Shown in pieces: positions 1-5,841 of a DNA stretch of 7,241 bases. Position 1 is the first letter of the stretch. Every line of letters begins with the position of its first letter. The DNA is from an uncultured Campylobacter sp. (lineage in GTDB: Bacteria; Campylobacterota; Campylobacteria; Campylobacterales; Campylobacteraceae). Location of the stretch: the NCBI GenBank assembly GCA_947090385.1, contig CAMUNZ010000052.1, forward strand, positions 1 through 7,241, in the 5' to 3' direction. Under the pieces are notes generated by a model. That model ran no database searches, was not told the origin of the DNA, and saw only the letters and a list, made by a program, of their open reading frames with translations. The position numbers were made by a program, and so were the translations under genes.

Positions 1-98
1 ACGAAATTTAAATTATAATTTCTACTTGTTAAAAATTCTAAAACATTTTGATCTTTTTCAAGCAAAATTTTTTCACCATTTAAAATAATTTCTATCAA
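1..98 (-). CDS. thiS: ThiS-like sulfur carrier protein, 5' part only
   Basis: Read on the minus strand, 32 codons run to the window edge and begin (M)IEIILNGEKILLEKDQNV. This fits the N-terminus of ThiS: a beta strand, an NGE turn, then a leucine-rich helix (VLEFL). ThiS is a small ubiquitin-fold protein whose C-terminal Gly-Gly is thiocarboxylated by ThiF and gives sulfur to ThiG when the thiamine thiazole ring is made. The diagnostic Gly-Gly end lies outside the window. No ATG is available before an in-frame stop at 156-158, so I chose the TTG at 98-96. It is preceded by an AAAAAGG Shine-Dalgarno sequence (complement of 108-114) with a 9-base spacer. The gene is divergent from the ATPase gene. 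Another beta-grasp carrier such as MoaD is possible but fits less well. Confidence 0.6.
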   Translation of the reverse strand, partial: MIEIILNGEKILLEKDQNVLEFLTSRNYNLNF

Positions 99-113
99 AA
101 TTTTAAACCTTTT

Positions 114-128
114 TCGAAAAGTTTTCGA
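114..128. repeat. Perfect 15-bp palindrome upstream of thiS
   Basis: TCGAAAA G TTTTCGA has two perfect 7-base arms around a single base. It lies 16 bp upstream of the proposed thiS start and touches the upstream edge of its Shine-Dalgarno sequence. The position suits an operator for a dimeric repressor. The single-base centre makes an RNA hairpin less likely, since the loop would have to open to at least 3 bases. A palindrome of A/T runs can also arise by chance in DNA this AT-rich. No known operator consensus is recognised. Confidence 0.4.
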
Positions 129-154
129 TTTTACTATTTTATTTTTAATTTTTA

Positions 155-160
155 ATTATA
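155..160 (-). promoter_or_regulatory. Candidate -10 element for thiS
   Basis: On the minus strand the complement of 155-160 is TATAAT, a perfect sigma-70 -10 hexamer, about 57 bp upstream of the thiS TTG. There is no clear -35, which is normal for Campylobacter vegetative promoters. A second candidate, TAAAAT (complement of 128-133), is closer to the gene. In DNA this AT-rich such matches are common, so support is modest. Confidence 0.35.
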
Positions 161-181
161 AACATTTTTAAAATTTTAAAT

Positions 182-190
182 TGATACAAT
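182..190 (+). promoter_or_regulatory. Extended -10 promoter for the HerA-like ATPase gene
   Basis: TGATACAAT is a TGN-extended -10 element 29 bp upstream of the ATG. Transcription would start near 197 and leave a leader of about 23 bases with the Shine-Dalgarno sequence AAAAAAGG (206-213). No -35 match is seen at the usual distance, but Campylobacter promoters often lack one. The same nine bases recur in the cosR promoter at 3553-3561. Confidence 0.5.
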
Positions 191-219
191 TCTAAAATTT
201 CTTTTAAAAAAGGTTGTTT

Positions 220-2487
220 ATGTTAAGCGAAGATTTAAAAATGTTTTATTTGGGCATAAAAAACGGCGAGCCATTTATGTATGAAAACAAGGATTTGACA
301 ACACATGCAGCGATAATAGGAATGACAGGAAGCGGAAAAACTGGGCTTGGAATAACGCTTTTAGAAGAAGCGGCAATCGATAAAATTCCAACGATAATAA
401 TCGATCCAAAAGGCGATTTAACAAATTTATGTTTAGCTTTTAATGATTTAAAAGAAGAAGATTTTTTGCCTTTTATGGACGAGCAAGAAGCGCAAAATTT
501 AAGAATTTCTACGCAAGATTTAGCTAAAAAAACAGCACAAATTTGGAAAGATGGGATCGAAAAATCTTACCAAAATATCGAAAGAATAAAACTTTTAAAT
601 AAAAATTGTGATTTTAATATTTTTACTCCAAAAAGCGAAAATGGGCTTGGCATCAGTCTTCTTAGCGATTTCGAAGCACCACAAAATTTAAACACAAACG
701 ATTTAAATGATTATGTTTTTAGCATCTCAAATTCTATTTTATCACTAATTGGAAGCGATGCTAACGATTCGACAAATCCAGAAATTTTACTTCTACAAAA
801 TATATTTTTATCAAATTTTAGCGAAAACAAAGGCGTTACAATAACAGAACTTATAAATCAAATTGTAAAGCCAAAATTCGATAAAATAGGCATTTTTGAT
901 TTAGAAACTTTTTATAATTCACAAAAACGAATGCAAATGGCGATGAAACTAAATGCGCTTTTTGCAAGTCCAAGCTTTTCTTTATGGTGCAAAGGCGAAA
1001 AATTAGATATCTCAAAAATGCTTTTTAAAGGCGAAAAAGCAAGGGCAAATATCTTTACAATTTCACATTTAAATGACAGCGAACGGATGTTTTTTGTGAC
1101 AATTTTATTAAACGAAATTATAAGATTTATGCGAACAACACAAGGAACAAGTAGCTTAAGAATGATTGTTTATATGGATGAAATTTTTGGATTTTTTCCT
1201 CCAAATTCAAATCCACCAAGCAAAACGCCGATGCTGACACTTTTAAAACAAGCAAGAGCTTTTGGTATAGGTTGCGTTTTATCCACACAAAATCCTGTAG
1301 ATATAGATTACAAAGGGCTTTCAAATATCGGAACTTGGTTTATAGGAAAACTTCAAACCGCGCAAGATAAAGAAAGGGTTATAAGCGGACTTAGCGGAGT
1401 TGGCACAAATCAAATGAATAAAAATGAAATTTTCGATCTTATATCAAATTTAAAAAAGAGAAATTTCTTAGTCAAAAACATAAATGAAAACGAGCTTATA
1501 ACGATACAAACGAGATTTGCACTTTCATATTTAAAAGGACCTTTAAGCGACAAACAAATTTCAAATTTGATGAAAAACAAAAAAGAAAATTCTGATTTTT
1601 CTTCTACAAATTTCACACAAACAAAGCCTGTTTTATCGCCACAAATTTCGCAAATTTACAGCGTAAGTTCAAATTTTGTAAAACCGTATTTATACGCAAG
1701 CGCAAAAATTCGTTATGCAAATAAAAATTTCGATATCACAAAAGATGTAAATTTATGTCTAAATTTAGAAAATTGTGATGAAATTAATTGGTCTGATGCA
1801 AGTATAAATTTAAAAACTTCTTTACAAGAAGAACCAAAAATAAAGCTAGAATTTGGTGAAATTCCTAGCTTTATACAATCAAAAAAAGATTTTAAAAACG
1901 ATATAAAAAATTTAAAAGATTTTTTATCCAGACAGATAAAACTTGAAATTTTTGAAGCTTTTGGATTAGCATCTGATCCAAATGAAAGTTTAGATAGTTT
2001 TAAATTAAAATTGCACGATAAATGTAACGAAATTTTGGAGCAAGAAACTTCAAAATTTAACAAAAAATTTAAAAAAGAAAAAGCAAGAATTGAAGAAAAA
2101 TTAAGAAAGGCTGAAATAAAACTAGAAAAAGAAAAAAGTGACATGAAATCAAGAGGATTGGAAACGGCTTTATCGATTGGAAGCTCGATTTTATGGGCAC
2201 TTTTTGGTGGTGGAAAAATTTTAACAAAAGCTAACGCCACAAAAATTGCAAGTGGCGCAAAAAGCGCAAACAGAATGTTAAATGAAAAAAAAGATGTAGC
2301 AAACGCACAAGAAAATTTAGAAATTTTGCAAAATGAATTTGAAGAATTTCTTGCAAAAAGCGAAGAAGAGATGCAAAATATAAAAGAAAAATATGATTTT
2401 TCAAACATCGAAATAAAAACTACACAAATTTGCGCTAAAAAAAGTGATATTTTTGATGAAAAAATTGAGCTTTTATGGAAAAGTTAA
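220..2487 (+). CDS. HerA/FtsK-superfamily (DUF87-type) ATPase, function unknown
   Basis: A 755-residue P-loop ATPase. Walker A is GMTGSGKT at residues 34-41 (K40). Walker B is IVYMDE, ending in D320-E321. A STQNP segment at 355-359, followed by DIDYKGLSNIG, matches the strand after Walker B in HerA/FtsK hexameric motors. The C-terminal third differs from classical HerA. It has a long charged helix (about 600-645, likely coiled coil), a short Gly-rich hydrophobic segment (about 650-665) and a second coiled-coil-like region (about 685-725). From memory, this architecture recurs in a widespread but uncharacterised family of HerA-like ATPases. HerA often pairs with the nuclease NurA, but no NurA-like gene is present, and nothing nearby suggests phage defence or conjugation. 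The ATG at 220 is chosen over an in-frame TTG at 214 because AAAAAAGG ends six bases before it. No signal peptide is seen, so it is probably cytoplasmic. DNA translocation or remodelling is inferred only. Confidence 0.85.
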   Translation: MLSEDLKMFYLGIKNGEPFMYENKDLTTHAAIIGMTGSGKTGLGITLLEEAAIDKIPTIIIDPKGDLTNLCLAFNDLKEEDFLPFMDEQEAQNLRISTQDLAKKTAQIWKDGIEKSYQNIERIKLLNKNCDFNIFTPKSENGLGISLLSDFEAPQNLNTNDLNDYVFSISNSILSLIGSDANDSTNPEILLLQNIFLSNFSENKGVTITELINQIVKPKFDKIGIFDLETFYNSQKRMQMAMKLNALFASPSFSLWCKGEKLDISKMLFKGEKARANIFTISHLNDSERMFFVTILLNEIIRFMRTTQGTSSLRMIVYMDEIFGFFPPNSNPPSKTPMLTLLKQARAFGIGCVLSTQNPVDIDYKGLSNIGTWFIGKLQTAQDKERVISGLSGVGTNQMNKNEIFDLISNLKKRNFLVKNINENELITIQTRFALSYLKGPLSDKQISNLMKNKKENSDFSSTNFTQTKPVLSPQISQIYSVSSNFVKPYLYASAKIRYANKNFDITKDVNLCLNLENCDEINWSDASINLKTSLQEEPKIKLEFGEIPSFIQSKKDFKNDIKNLKDFLSRQIKLEIFEAFGLASDPNESLDSFKLKLHDKCNEILEQETSKFNKKFKKEKARIEEKLRKAEIKLEKEKSDMKSRGLETALSIGSSILWALFGGGKILTKANATKIASGAKSANRMLNEKKDVANAQENLEILQNEFEEFLAKSEEEMQNIKEKYDFSNIEIKTTQICAKKSDIFDEKIELLWKS

Positions 2488-2496
2488 ATTTTTTTT

Positions 2497-2504
2497 TGTA
2501 AAAT
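2497..2504 (+). promoter_or_regulatory. Candidate -10 promoter for plsY-folB
   Basis: TGTAAAAT follows a run of nine T residues in the 39-bp gap after the ATPase gene and lies 22 bp before the plsY start. A T-rich tract just upstream of a -10 is typical of Campylobacter promoters. It would give plsY-folB its own transcript, although read-through from the ATPase gene is also likely because no terminator hairpin is visible. Confidence 0.4.
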
Positions 2505-2526
2505 CACAAGTTTTTGAAAGGCGTAA

Positions 2527-3177
2527 ATGGAAAGTTTTTTAAATTTTTTAATTAATTTTATATCACAACCAAATGTTTGGATTGTTTTAATGGCTTATTT
2601 AATAGCTGGAATTCCAAGTGGGCTTTTGTTTGCAAAATTTTGTTGTGGAGTTGATATAAAATCTCAAGGAAGCAAAAGTATCGGCGCGACAAATGTTTTA
2701 AGAGTTTTAAAACAAAAAGATCCTAAAAAGGCAAAAGTTTTAGCGATTTTAACTGCGATTTGCGATATTTTAAAAGGTGTTTTGCCGATTTTAATCGCAA
2801 AATTTTTAGGATTTTTGCCATCTGTTCTTTGGACAATGGCTGTTTTTGCAGTTATTGGGCACTGCTTTTCTCCGTATTTAAAATTTGAAGGTGGCAAAGG
2901 AGTGGCAACTGGAGCTGGAGTTTTAGCGTGTTTTATACCTATTGAAATTTTAATTGCTGTAATCATTTGGTTTGTAACTGGAAAAGTTTTAAAAATTTCA
3001 TCTCTTGCATCATTATTTGCATTGTGTGGGCTTTTTGTAGCATCTTTTCTAATACACCCACAAATTCCAGATATAAACTCCCATGCACCGATAATAATCA
3101 TCGCATTTATCATAATTTATAAACATATTCCAAATATAAAAAGATTATTTTGCAAAGAAGAAGAAAAGGTAATTTGA
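2527..3177 (+). CDS. plsY: Acyl-phosphate:glycerol-3-phosphate acyltransferase PlsY
   Basis: A 216-residue inner-membrane enzyme that moves an acyl group from acyl-phosphate (made by PlsX) to the 1-position of glycerol-3-phosphate. This gives lysophosphatidate, the first committed step of phospholipid synthesis. All three family motifs are visible. Motif 1 is GSKSIGATN at 48-56; the textbook form has Gly-Asn where Lys-Ser stands here, and I recall this variant in Campylobacter homologues. Motif 2 is GHCFSPYLKFEGGKGVATG at 111-129. Motif 3 is HIPNIKRL at 200-207. D80-x2-K83-G84 is the conserved DxxKG. Hydrophobic spans near 17-38, 71-95, 100-117, 129-150, 155-177 and 187-198 fit the multi-span topology. 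Length is normal. The start has AAAGG (2517-2520 region) about six bases upstream. The stop codon overlaps the folB start. Confidence 0.96.
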   Translation: MESFLNFLINFISQPNVWIVLMAYLIAGIPSGLLFAKFCCGVDIKSQGSKSIGATNVLRVLKQKDPKKAKVLAILTAICDILKGVLPILIAKFLGFLPSVLWTMAVFAVIGHCFSPYLKFEGGKGVATGAGVLACFIPIEILIAVIIWFVTGKVLKISSLASLFALCGLFVASFLIHPQIPDINSHAPIIIIAFIIIYKHIPNIKRLFCKEEEKVI

Positions 3178-3494
3178 TGATTAAAATTTTAATCAAAAAA
3201 TTAAAATTAAAATGTATAATCGGACTTTTAGATTTTGAAAGAGTAAAAAAACAAAAAGTTATCGTAAAAGCTGAATTTGTTTGCGATGACTTTTTGGATT
3301 ATAGTTTAGTTTGCAAAATAATCAAAAATTCACTTAAAAACTCGAAATTTGACACTATAGAAAACGCATTAAATGAAATTTCTAAAATTTTAAAGGATAA
3401 ATTCCCAAAAATTTCATACCAAAAAATAGAAATTTATAAAACAAAAATAATCAAAAACGCAATTGTTGGGGCAACCATAGAAAAAACCTATTAA
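3177..3494 (+). CDS. folB: Dihydroneopterin aldolase family protein (FolB)
   Basis: A 105-residue protein of the tunnelling-fold aldolase family. FolB converts 7,8-dihydroneopterin to 6-hydroxymethyl-dihydropterin plus glycolaldehyde in folate synthesis. The N-terminal IIGLLDFERVKKQ (14-26) matches the family's IG-x4-ER-x3-Q pattern, with E21 as a pterin-site residue. Y42 in DYSLV, E62 in FDTIENAL and K88 in EIYKTK fit the conserved Tyr, Glu and Lys of the active site. The usual Pro after that Lys is replaced by Thr. It is slightly shorter than typical FolB (115-125). I start at ATG 3177 rather than an in-frame TTG at 3150, because AAAAGG at 3164-3169 sits seven bases before it and the TGATG overlap with the plsY stop implies translational coupling. 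Divergence is high, so assignment to FolB is good but the exact activity (aldolase, epimerase) is inferred. Confidence 0.85.
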   Translation: MIKILIKKLKLKCIIGLLDFERVKKQKVIVKAEFVCDDFLDYSLVCKIIKNSLKNSKFDTIENALNEISKILKDKFPKISYQKIEIYKTKIIKNAIVGATIEKTY

Positions 3495-3532
3495 AAAAAA
3501 ATTAAGTTTTTTAGCTTTATTAAAAATTTAAC

Positions 3533-3554
3533 TTGAATTTTTGCTTAATTTGTG
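3533..3554 (+). repeat. Imperfect 11-bp tandem repeat in the cosR promoter
   Basis: TTGAATTTTTG (3533-3543) is followed directly by CTTAATTTGTG (3544-3554), with 8 of 11 positions matching. The pair fills the space from the -35 to the -10. OmpR/PhoB-type regulators bind tandem sites spaced by about one helical turn, so it could serve autoregulation. It could equally be the T-rich periodicity normal for Campylobacter promoters. Confidence 0.3.
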
Positions 3555-3561
3555 ATACAAT
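3533..3561 (+). promoter_or_regulatory. Promoter of the cosR-kinase operon
   Basis: A -35-like TTGAAT (3533-3538) is followed after exactly 17 bp by TACAAT (3556-3561). TG at 3553-3554 makes the latter an extended -10. Transcription would begin near 3568, about 27 bases before the cosR ATG at 3595, which has AAGGA at 3584-3588. This is the best promoter in the window. The 100-bp gap it lies in contains no gene; the rest is A/T runs. Confidence 0.6.
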
Positions 3562-3594
3562 CCGACCTTAAATTTTTAAATTCAAGGATTTTTT

Positions 3595-4266
3595 ATGCGA
3601 ATTTTAATCGTCGAAGATGAGATAACCTTAAGTAAAACTATAGCCGAAGGATTACAAGAATTTGGTTATCAAACAGACATATCAGAAAATTTTAAAGACG
3701 CCGAGTATTACATCGGCATAAGAAATTATGATTTAGTTTTAACAGATTGGATGCTTCCAGATGGTGATGGGATTGATTTAATAAACATAGTTAAACAAAA
3801 AAGCCCACGAACTTCTGTCGTAATCATATCTGCAAAAGATGATAAAGAGTGCGAAATAAAAGCTTTAAAAGTTGGAGCTGATGATTATATTAAAAAACCT
3901 TTTGATTTTGAAGTTTTAGTTGCTAGACTCGAAGCAAGACTTAGATTTGGCGGCACAAATACTATAAAAATTGATGAATTAACAATAGATCCAGATGAAG
4001 AAAAAATCACATATAAAGGCACAGAAATAGAATTAAAAGGCAAACCTTTTGAAGTTTTAACTCATCTTGCAAGACATAGTGATCAAATCGTTTCAAAAGA
4101 GCAACTTTTGGATGCTATCTGGGAAGAACCAGAACTTGTAACTCCAAATGTAATAGAAGTAGCAATAAATCAAATAAGACAAAAAATGGATAAACCTTTA
4201 AATATATCAACAATCGAAACCGTAAGAAGACGAGGTTATCGTTTTTGTTTTCCAAAAAAGATATAA
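3595..4266 (+). CDS. cosR: CosR/HsrA-family OmpR-type response regulator with intact phosphoacceptor site
   Basis: A 223-residue response regulator. The receiver domain (about 1-118) has E7-D8, the phosphoacceptor D51 in LTDWMLPDGDG, S79, Y98 and K101 (YIKKPF): a complete phosphorylation pocket. The OmpR-type winged helix (about 125-221) contains KGKPFEVLTHLARH, SKEQLLDAIWEEPE and ETVRRRGYRFCFP, which I recognise from memory as nearly invariant between C. jejuni CosR and H. pylori HsrA (HP1043). Those proteins are essential regulators of oxidative-stress and metabolic genes, and C. jejuni CosR also represses cmeABC efflux. C218, the cysteine I recall being linked to redox sensing in C. jejuni CosR, is present near the C-terminus. 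An extra cysteine, C86, lies in the receiver. It is first in an operon with a histidine kinase 3 bp downstream. The ATG at 3595 has AAGGA six bases upstream. Whether it needs phosphorylation is inferred. Confidence 0.9.
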   Translation: MRILIVEDEITLSKTIAEGLQEFGYQTDISENFKDAEYYIGIRNYDLVLTDWMLPDGDGIDLINIVKQKSPRTSVVIISAKDDKECEIKALKVGADDYIKKPFDFEVLVARLEARLRFGGTNTIKIDELTIDPDEEKITYKGTEIELKGKPFEVLTHLARHSDQIVSKEQLLDAIWEEPELVTPNVIEVAINQIRQKMDKPLNISTIETVRRRGYRFCFPKKI

Positions 4267-4269
4267 AAT

Positions 4270-5529
4270 TTGTTTAAAAAACAAAATTTAAGGACAAAAT
4301 TTACAATTCAGCTCGCCACGGCTTCGGCGATGCTGATTTTGATATTTTCTGTTTTGCTTTATCATTATATAAAAATTACAATTTATGAAAATGTAGTTTT
4401 TGATTTAAAAATGGTTGTGAAAAATATAGAAAATTTAAACTCGTTAGATGAAATTTCAATGATAGATTTTGAAAAAAAATTAATCAATTGCAAAATAGAA
4501 GATTACAAAAATGATGAAATAAAATTTGAGAATTTTAAAAAAATGGATGAAAATTTTTTATCGCTTAGTTATCCGATAAAAAAATTCAAAAAAACATTTG
4601 TATTACAAAAAAATACAACAAACATATCGATTTTAATATCTCAAATTTTATCAAACATCATAATTGTAAATGCAACAATGATATTTTTAATAATTTTTTA
4701 CGCGATTTTTCTATCTAGAATTTTGCTTTTGCCGATTAAAACAATTAGCCAAAATTTAACTTCTCAAAATGAAAAAATTTTAAATCAAATAGATGAAAAA
4801 AATATAAGCGAAGAGTTTTTGCCACTTGCACAAAGCATAAATTCATTAATCACTCGGATAAAAAATTTCATAGGTTATCAAAAAGAGCTTTTTGTTGGGA
4901 TTGCACACGAATTGAAAACTCCGCTTGCGGTTATGAAAACAAAAAATGAAGTCACACTTATAAAACCTCGTGATATGGAAAAATATATAGAAACATTAAA
5001 AAGTAACAACGAAGCAATCAACAATATGAATAAAATGATATCGCAAATACTTGAAATTGGTCGTCAAGAAAGTGCGCAATTTGAAGAACCGCAAAAATGT
5101 GAAATGATAACTCATTTAAAAAATATAGCCAAAAATTTTGAGATATTAACAAATCAAAGTGGAATAAGATTGATTTGCGAATTTTCACCAAATGCGATTT
5201 TTATAAATATTCGTGCAACTTTGCTTATGCATATATTGCAAAATTTTATACAAAACGCAATAAAATTTAGCGAAAATGGCAGCGAAATTTTATTAAAAAC
5301 ATATGTAAAAAATTCAAAATTTGTGATAGAAATTATAGATGAAGGCGAAGGAATTGATGAAAGCAAAGATCTTTTTGCACCTTTTAAAAGATTTGGAAAT
5401 AAAAGTGGCGCCGGACTTGGATTATTTTTAGCAAAAACTGCAAGCGATGCAATGAATGCAGAAATTTCAATAAAAAACCGCGAAAACAAAAAAGGAAGCA
5501 TTGCAAGCCTAAAATTGCCGATTGTGTAA
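4270..5529 (+). CDS. Sensor histidine kinase, probable partner of the CosR-family regulator
   Basis: A 419-residue membrane kinase. TM1 spans about 13-33, a periplasmic loop of about 80 residues follows (about 38-118), and TM2 spans about 119-149. A HAMP-like linker lies at about 150-200. The HisKA H-box is IAHELKTPLAVM with phosphoacceptor H213. The HATPase_c domain is complete: N-box around N325 and N329, G1 box DEGEG at 357-361, F-box LFAPFKRF at 368-375 and G2 box GAGLGL at 380-385. The loop shows no recognisable sensor fold and has one cysteine (C74). The TTG start is chosen because it lies 3 bp after the cosR stop and the next in-frame ATG (4330) would cut into TM1; an AAGA sequence inside the cosR end is a weak ribosome site, so coupling with cosR is likely. 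The signal is unknown. From memory, C. jejuni has no kinase gene at this place. Confidence 0.92.
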   Translation: MFKKQNLRTKFTIQLATASAMLILIFSVLLYHYIKITIYENVVFDLKMVVKNIENLNSLDEISMIDFEKKLINCKIEDYKNDEIKFENFKKMDENFLSLSYPIKKFKKTFVLQKNTTNISILISQILSNIIIVNATMIFLIIFYAIFLSRILLLPIKTISQNLTSQNEKILNQIDEKNISEEFLPLAQSINSLITRIKNFIGYQKELFVGIAHELKTPLAVMKTKNEVTLIKPRDMEKYIETLKSNNEAINNMNKMISQILEIGRQESAQFEEPQKCEMITHLKNIAKNFEILTNQSGIRLICEFSPNAIFINIRATLLMHILQNFIQNAIKFSENGSEILLKTYVKNSKFVIEIIDEGEGIDESKDLFAPFKRFGNKSGAGLGLFLAKTASDAMNAEISIKNRENKKGSIASLKLPIV

Positions 5530-5531
5530 TT

Positions 5532-5553
5532 TAAGTTTTATGTAAGTTTTTTG
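5532..5553 (+). repeat. Near-perfect 11-bp tandem repeat upstream of the ferredoxin promoter
   Basis: TAAGTTTTATG (5532-5542) is followed directly by TAAGTTTTTTG (5543-5553), with 10 of 11 positions matching. The pair starts 3 bp after the kinase stop codon and ends just before the extended -10, where a -35 would otherwise lie. This is the placement expected of an OmpR-family activator or repressor site. TTAAGTTTT also occurs once at 3502-3510 upstream of cosR. Periodic T-tracts are normal in Campylobacter promoters, so function is inferred. Confidence 0.4.
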
Positions 5554-5562
5554 TGTTATAAA
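5554..5562 (+). promoter_or_regulatory. Extended -10 promoter for ferredoxin-ppx
   Basis: TGTTATAAA gives a TGN-extended -10 (TATAAA, 5557-5562). There is no good -35; the tandem repeat occupies that position. Transcription would begin near 5569 and leave a leader of about 27 bases with AAAGG at 5585-5589 before the ATG. It would let the ferredoxin-phosphatase pair be expressed separately from cosR and the kinase. Confidence 0.5.
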
Positions 5563-5595
5563 TCACTTTCAAAATTTTCAAGATAAAGGTAAAAA

Positions 5596-5841
5596 ATGTC
5601 TTTGATGATTACAAGAGATTGTATTTGTTGTGATTCTTGCCGCGACGAATGCCCAAGTGGTGCTATTTTTGAAGATGAACCAACGTATGTTATAGATCCA
5701 GATCTTTGCTGCGAATGCATAAATGATTATGCTGAGCCAGCCTGTATCGTTGTTTGCCCAGTTGAATGCATAATAAGCGATCCAGATAATATCGAAACTT
5801 TAGAAGAATTAAAAATCAAATACACACATTTAAATAAATGA
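5596..5841 (+). CDS. fdxB: 2[4Fe-4S] ferredoxin, Allochromatium/YfhL type
   Basis: An 81-residue low-potential electron carrier, probably cytoplasmic. The cysteine pattern C9-x2-C12-x2-C15-x3-C19 and C38-x2-C41-x8-C50-x3-C54, with the long x8 loop, plus a C-terminal helix, defines the Allochromatium vinosum FdI / E. coli YfhL type. By analogy cluster I is held by C9, C12, C15 and C54, and cluster II by C19, C38, C41 and C50. C58 is an extra cysteine that I recall in A. vinosum FdI (PVDC). C11 and C39 are further extra cysteines, forming C-C pairs with C12 and C38. Length is normal for the type. AAAGG six bases before ATG supports the start. The stop overlaps the ppx start (ATGA). The symbol fdxB follows the C. 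jejuni homologue as I remember it; the redox partner is unknown. Confidence 0.93.
   Translation: MSLMITRDCICCDSCRDECPSGAIFEDEPTYVIDPDLCCECINDYAEPACIVVCPVECIISDPDNIETLEELKIKYTHLNK

Noticed and set aside
99..219. Thiamine (TPP) riboswitch upstream of thiS
   Set aside because: The leader from the best -10 is only about 50 bases, has almost no G or C outside the palindrome, and lacks the conserved THI-box sequence.
1713..2408. Long minus-strand open frame of 231 codons opposite the ATPase gene
   Set aside because: It is a shadow of the plus-strand gene: its composition is dominated by Ser, Phe and Lys from antisense reading of Lys/Glu/Asn-rich codons, and it has no recognisable motif. The plus-strand reading has intact ATPase motifs and a coherent C-terminus.
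220..2487. ATPase gene as part of a defence or conjugation system
   Set aside because: HerA-like ATPases occur in such systems, but there is no nuclease, Sir2, NurA, relaxase or mating-pair gene beside it; neighbours are thiS, plsY and folB.
2488..2498. T-run after the ATPase gene as a terminator
   Set aside because: A run of nine T is present but no G/C-containing stem precedes it. It reads better as the T-rich upstream part of a Campylobacter-type promoter.
2664..3113. Minus-strand open frame of 149 codons opposite plsY
   Set aside because: The plus strand encodes PlsY with all three family motifs; the antisense frame has no family features or convincing ribosome site.
3503..3540. Possible intrinsic terminator after folB
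   Set aside because: AAGTT and AACTT can pair, with a bulge and a few more A-T pairs, but the stem is almost all A-T and interrupted. It is not stable enough to call, and overlaps the cosR promoter region.
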